Positions 5,933 through 7,680 of a stretch of DNA of 7,680 bases are shown here, piece after piece. The DNA is from Bacteroides sp. (GTDB lineage Bacteria > Bacteroidota > Bacteroidia > Bacteroidales > Bacteroidaceae), in the NCBI GenBank assembly GCA_017556595.1, contig JAFYML010000215.1, forward strand, positions 1-7,680. The letters are read 5' to 3'. Position numbers and translations under genes: made by a program. Under the pieces are notes generated by a model. That model was not told where the DNA came from. It made no database searches and saw nothing but the letters and a program-made list of their open reading frames with translations. Numbering within the stretch: the first letter of the stretch is position 1; every line of letters begins with the position of its first letter.

Positions 5933-7680
5933 TTATTCGTTTTTATCACCAAACCAACGACGGAATATATTATAGCGGTTGGTAGAGGTGTGCGGACTGG
6001 GTTCGAACAACGAAACATTTTCCAAGGGGTCACCATATTGATCGGGATATAGCAACATAATACTACTATTACTAAAGTATTTGGAAAGTTGCATAGGTAA
6101 GCGTTCGAAAGATGGCTGATACGAGATATAACCGCTACGAGCGCTAATCACAACAAACAGATGGTCGTAATCCACCTTACTGGTAAGCATCAGCAAGTCG
6201 TCCCAATCATCGAGTGCAGCATATTCGGCACGTATGCTTGCGTGCTTGTCGCGCACATACCCTTCGATATACTTGTTTGTATCGGTATGGGCATGGAATT
6301 GTATCCTACATCCCAATTGAGTAACGATACGACAAATGTGCTCCAACCATTTATAGAAACCAATCTCATATTCCGCCTTGGGTGGTACAGCTACCACCAC
6401 CTTACGCAAAGTATTTGGCGGCATAACACAACGCACTACCATCACCTCGTTATGTGTACCATTCAATACGTTTTCCACAATCGAGCCAAAGAAGCTATCC
6501 ACAATGTTTGCCTTATGGTGCAAGCCTAATACCACTTCACCCACATCATACTCCTTCATGGTATGTACAATGCCCGATGCAACGTTATTACTAACACGAC
6601 TGATAGTAGCAAGTTGCACATCGGCAGCAGCTGCAATCTTCTTCGCTTTCTCCAAGTTCACCTTTCCTTGCATCAATCGGCGTTCGCCTTGTTCGTCGTC
6701 GAAAGCAACATTCAAACCTATCAAGCTATCGGGGATACGTGGATTGCGAATCATCATAGCGAGTTGTGTAAGCATATCCACCGTATCGGGATTGGAGTAA
6801 GTAATCAAACAACGACCATGCGTAAGACCGCGATTCTCTTCAAGGGCAGCATCGGACATGGCAATGCTTCGCGAAGCTTGCTCGGTGGCCAACGAACTGA
6901 TGATACAAGATATAAGGATAACCATTACCGTACCATTCAGCACCACATCGCTCATTAGGTATTCGCCAGGAGCAATCTCTATTTGTGTACCAATCATCAC
7001 CATTGCCAACGCACCGGCAGCATGAGCATTGGTCAAGCCAAACATCATGCGACGAGATGAACCATTCATACAAAACAGTTTTTGCATAGCAAAGGCAGGC
7101 AACCACTTGGTAATAGTAGCGGTTAACACCATAATCAGCACCACCCACAATGTCTCGGCACCGGTAAAGAGCAACTTTATGTTGATAATCATACCCACAC
7201 CGATGAGGAAGTAGGGAATAAACAAAGCATTACCTACAAACTCGATGCGGTTCATCAGCGGAGATACCTTCGGGATAAGGCGGTTCAGCACCAAACCTGC
7301 TAAAAAGGCACCTAACAATCCTTCCAAACCCGCCAACTCGGCTAAAGCTGCACTAAAGAATACCATGGCCAACACAAAGATGTATTGCATCACATTGTCG
7401 TTGTATCGACGGAAGAATTTACGACCGATATACGGGAAGCAAACAATAACAAAAAGGCCATATAGTACAAACTTTAGCACAAATGCTATCCAAAACCAAA
7501 CACCGGTTTCTTGCTCTTGTGCGCCTACAATACCTGCCAATATCAACAGGGCTGCAAACGATGCAATGGCCGTAGCTACAATGGAATAGACTACACTTTC
7601 GTGTTTCTCCACACCATAACGCCCCACAATGGGATAGGATACCAACGTATGTGACGAGAAGATACAAGCCAATAGCATAG
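5933..7680 (-). CDS. CPA2-family cation/proton antiporter homologue with C-terminal universal-stress-protein domains, 5' truncated
   Basis: At least 581 residues; the N-terminus lies beyond the right edge, because the first in-window Met falls inside a conserved helix (SSHTLVSYPIV), not at a protein start. Residue numbers here count from the Met at 7678. The membrane part (about 1-262) resembles the second half of a Kef/Nap-type antiporter, with GLLGAFLAGLVLNRLIP (120-136), GNALFIPYFLIGVGM (149-163) and NAHAAGALAMVMIG (217-230). The cytoplasmic part (about 288-545) holds two universal-stress-protein-like domains. The first contains G385-LHH-(9 residues)-G398-S, close to the ATP-binding G-2x-G-9x-G-S motif but with His for the second Gly. 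The second (about 424-545) is degenerate. In the helix at about 30-50 the usual Thr-Asp pair before the ALLxLA stretch is replaced by Ala39-Ser40, so antiport activity is uncertain. It is the first visible gene of an operon with tcdA and lolD. Confidence 0.88.
   Translation of the reverse strand, partial: MLLACIFSSHTLVSYPIVGRYGVEKHESVVYSIVATAIASFAALLILAGIVGAQEQETGVWFWIAFVLKFVLYGLFVIVCFPYIGRKFFRRYNDNVMQYIFVLAMVFFSAALAELAGLEGLLGAFLAGLVLNRLIPKVSPLMNRIEFVGNALFIPYFLIGVGMIINIKLLFTGAETLWVVLIMVLTATITKWLPAFAMQKLFCMNGSSRRMMFGLTNAHAAGALAMVMIGTQIEIAPGEYLMSDVVLNGTVMVILISCIISSLATEQASRSIAMSDAALEENRGLTHGRCLITYSNPDTVDMLTQLAMMIRNPRIPDSLIGLNVAFDDEQGERRLMQGKVNLEKAKKIAAAADVQLATISRVSNNVASGIVHTMKEYDVGEVVLGLHHKANIVDSFFGSIVENVLNGTHNEVMVVRCVMPPNTLRKVVVAVPPKAEYEIGFYKWLEHICRIVTQLGCRIQFHAHTDTNKYIEGYVRDKHASIRAEYAALDDWDDLLMLTSKVDYDHLFVVISARSGYISYQPSFERLPMQLSKYFSNSSIMLLYPDQYGDPLENVSLFEPSPHTSTNRYNIFRRWFGDKNE

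Noticed and set aside
6378..6800. A 140-codon open frame on the plus strand opposite the antiporter gene
   Set aside because: It lies wholly antisense to a clearly real coding region, and its translation has no recognisable domain and the Thr/Ser/Cys-rich composition of a mirror frame.
1..7680. Mobile element, integrated island or CRISPR array
   Set aside because: No transposase, integrase, terminal inverted repeats, direct-repeat array, tRNA or composition break was seen, and genes are compact and of housekeeping type throughout.

Overview
The window reads as chromosomal DNA of a Bacteroidota bacterium, most likely order Bacteroidales. The evidence is the Bacteroidales-type -7 promoter element (TAnnTTTG) in the only sizeable intergenic gap, start codons preceded by A/T-rich leaders rather than clear Shine-Dalgarno sequences, and the protein types present (a LolD-like ATPase, a CPA2 antiporter with universal-stress-protein domains, and a small membrane-anchored double helix-hairpin-helix protein). 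Composition and coding style look even throughout. I see no mobile element, tRNA, rRNA, CRISPR array or clear phage gene, so this looks like ordinary core or near-core sequence rather than an accessory island.

Layout. (1) Positions 1-1970, plus strand: the last codons of a probable murF, then an ABC ATPase and a four-helix FtsX/MacB-type permease in a tight operon with 6-nt gaps. (2) 1973-2353, minus strand: a VanZ-like membrane protein meeting the permease tail to tail with 2 nt between the stop codons. (3) 2354-2458: a 105-nt divergent regulatory region with back-to-back -7 elements around a 7-bp inverted repeat. (4) 2459-4569, plus strand: an 11-helix sodium-coupled neurotransmitter-symporter-family (NSS) transporter followed 14 nt later by the helix-hairpin-helix protein. 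(5) 4570-7680, minus strand, transcribed right to left: a CPA2 cation/proton antiporter homologue (5' end outside the window), a TcdA/ThiF-type E1-like enzyme, and LolD. This operon converges on the HhH gene with no intergenic base at all: the two stop codons form TAATTA.

How the genes work together. The themes are cell envelope and ion-coupled transport. The murF-linked ABC pair and LolD are both type VII ABC systems, which use ATP to do mechanical work on envelope substrates rather than classical transport. The LolD ATPase has no permease in the window. TcdA, a tRNA-modification enzyme, is probably translationally coupled to LolD through an ATGA overlap.

The points most worth a second look are loss of the usual conserved acidic ion-binding residue in the antiporter homologue, the symmetric divergent promoter, the degenerate nucleotide-binding motifs in the murF-linked ATPase, and the two near-zero-length convergent junctions. 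I did not find a clearly new system.
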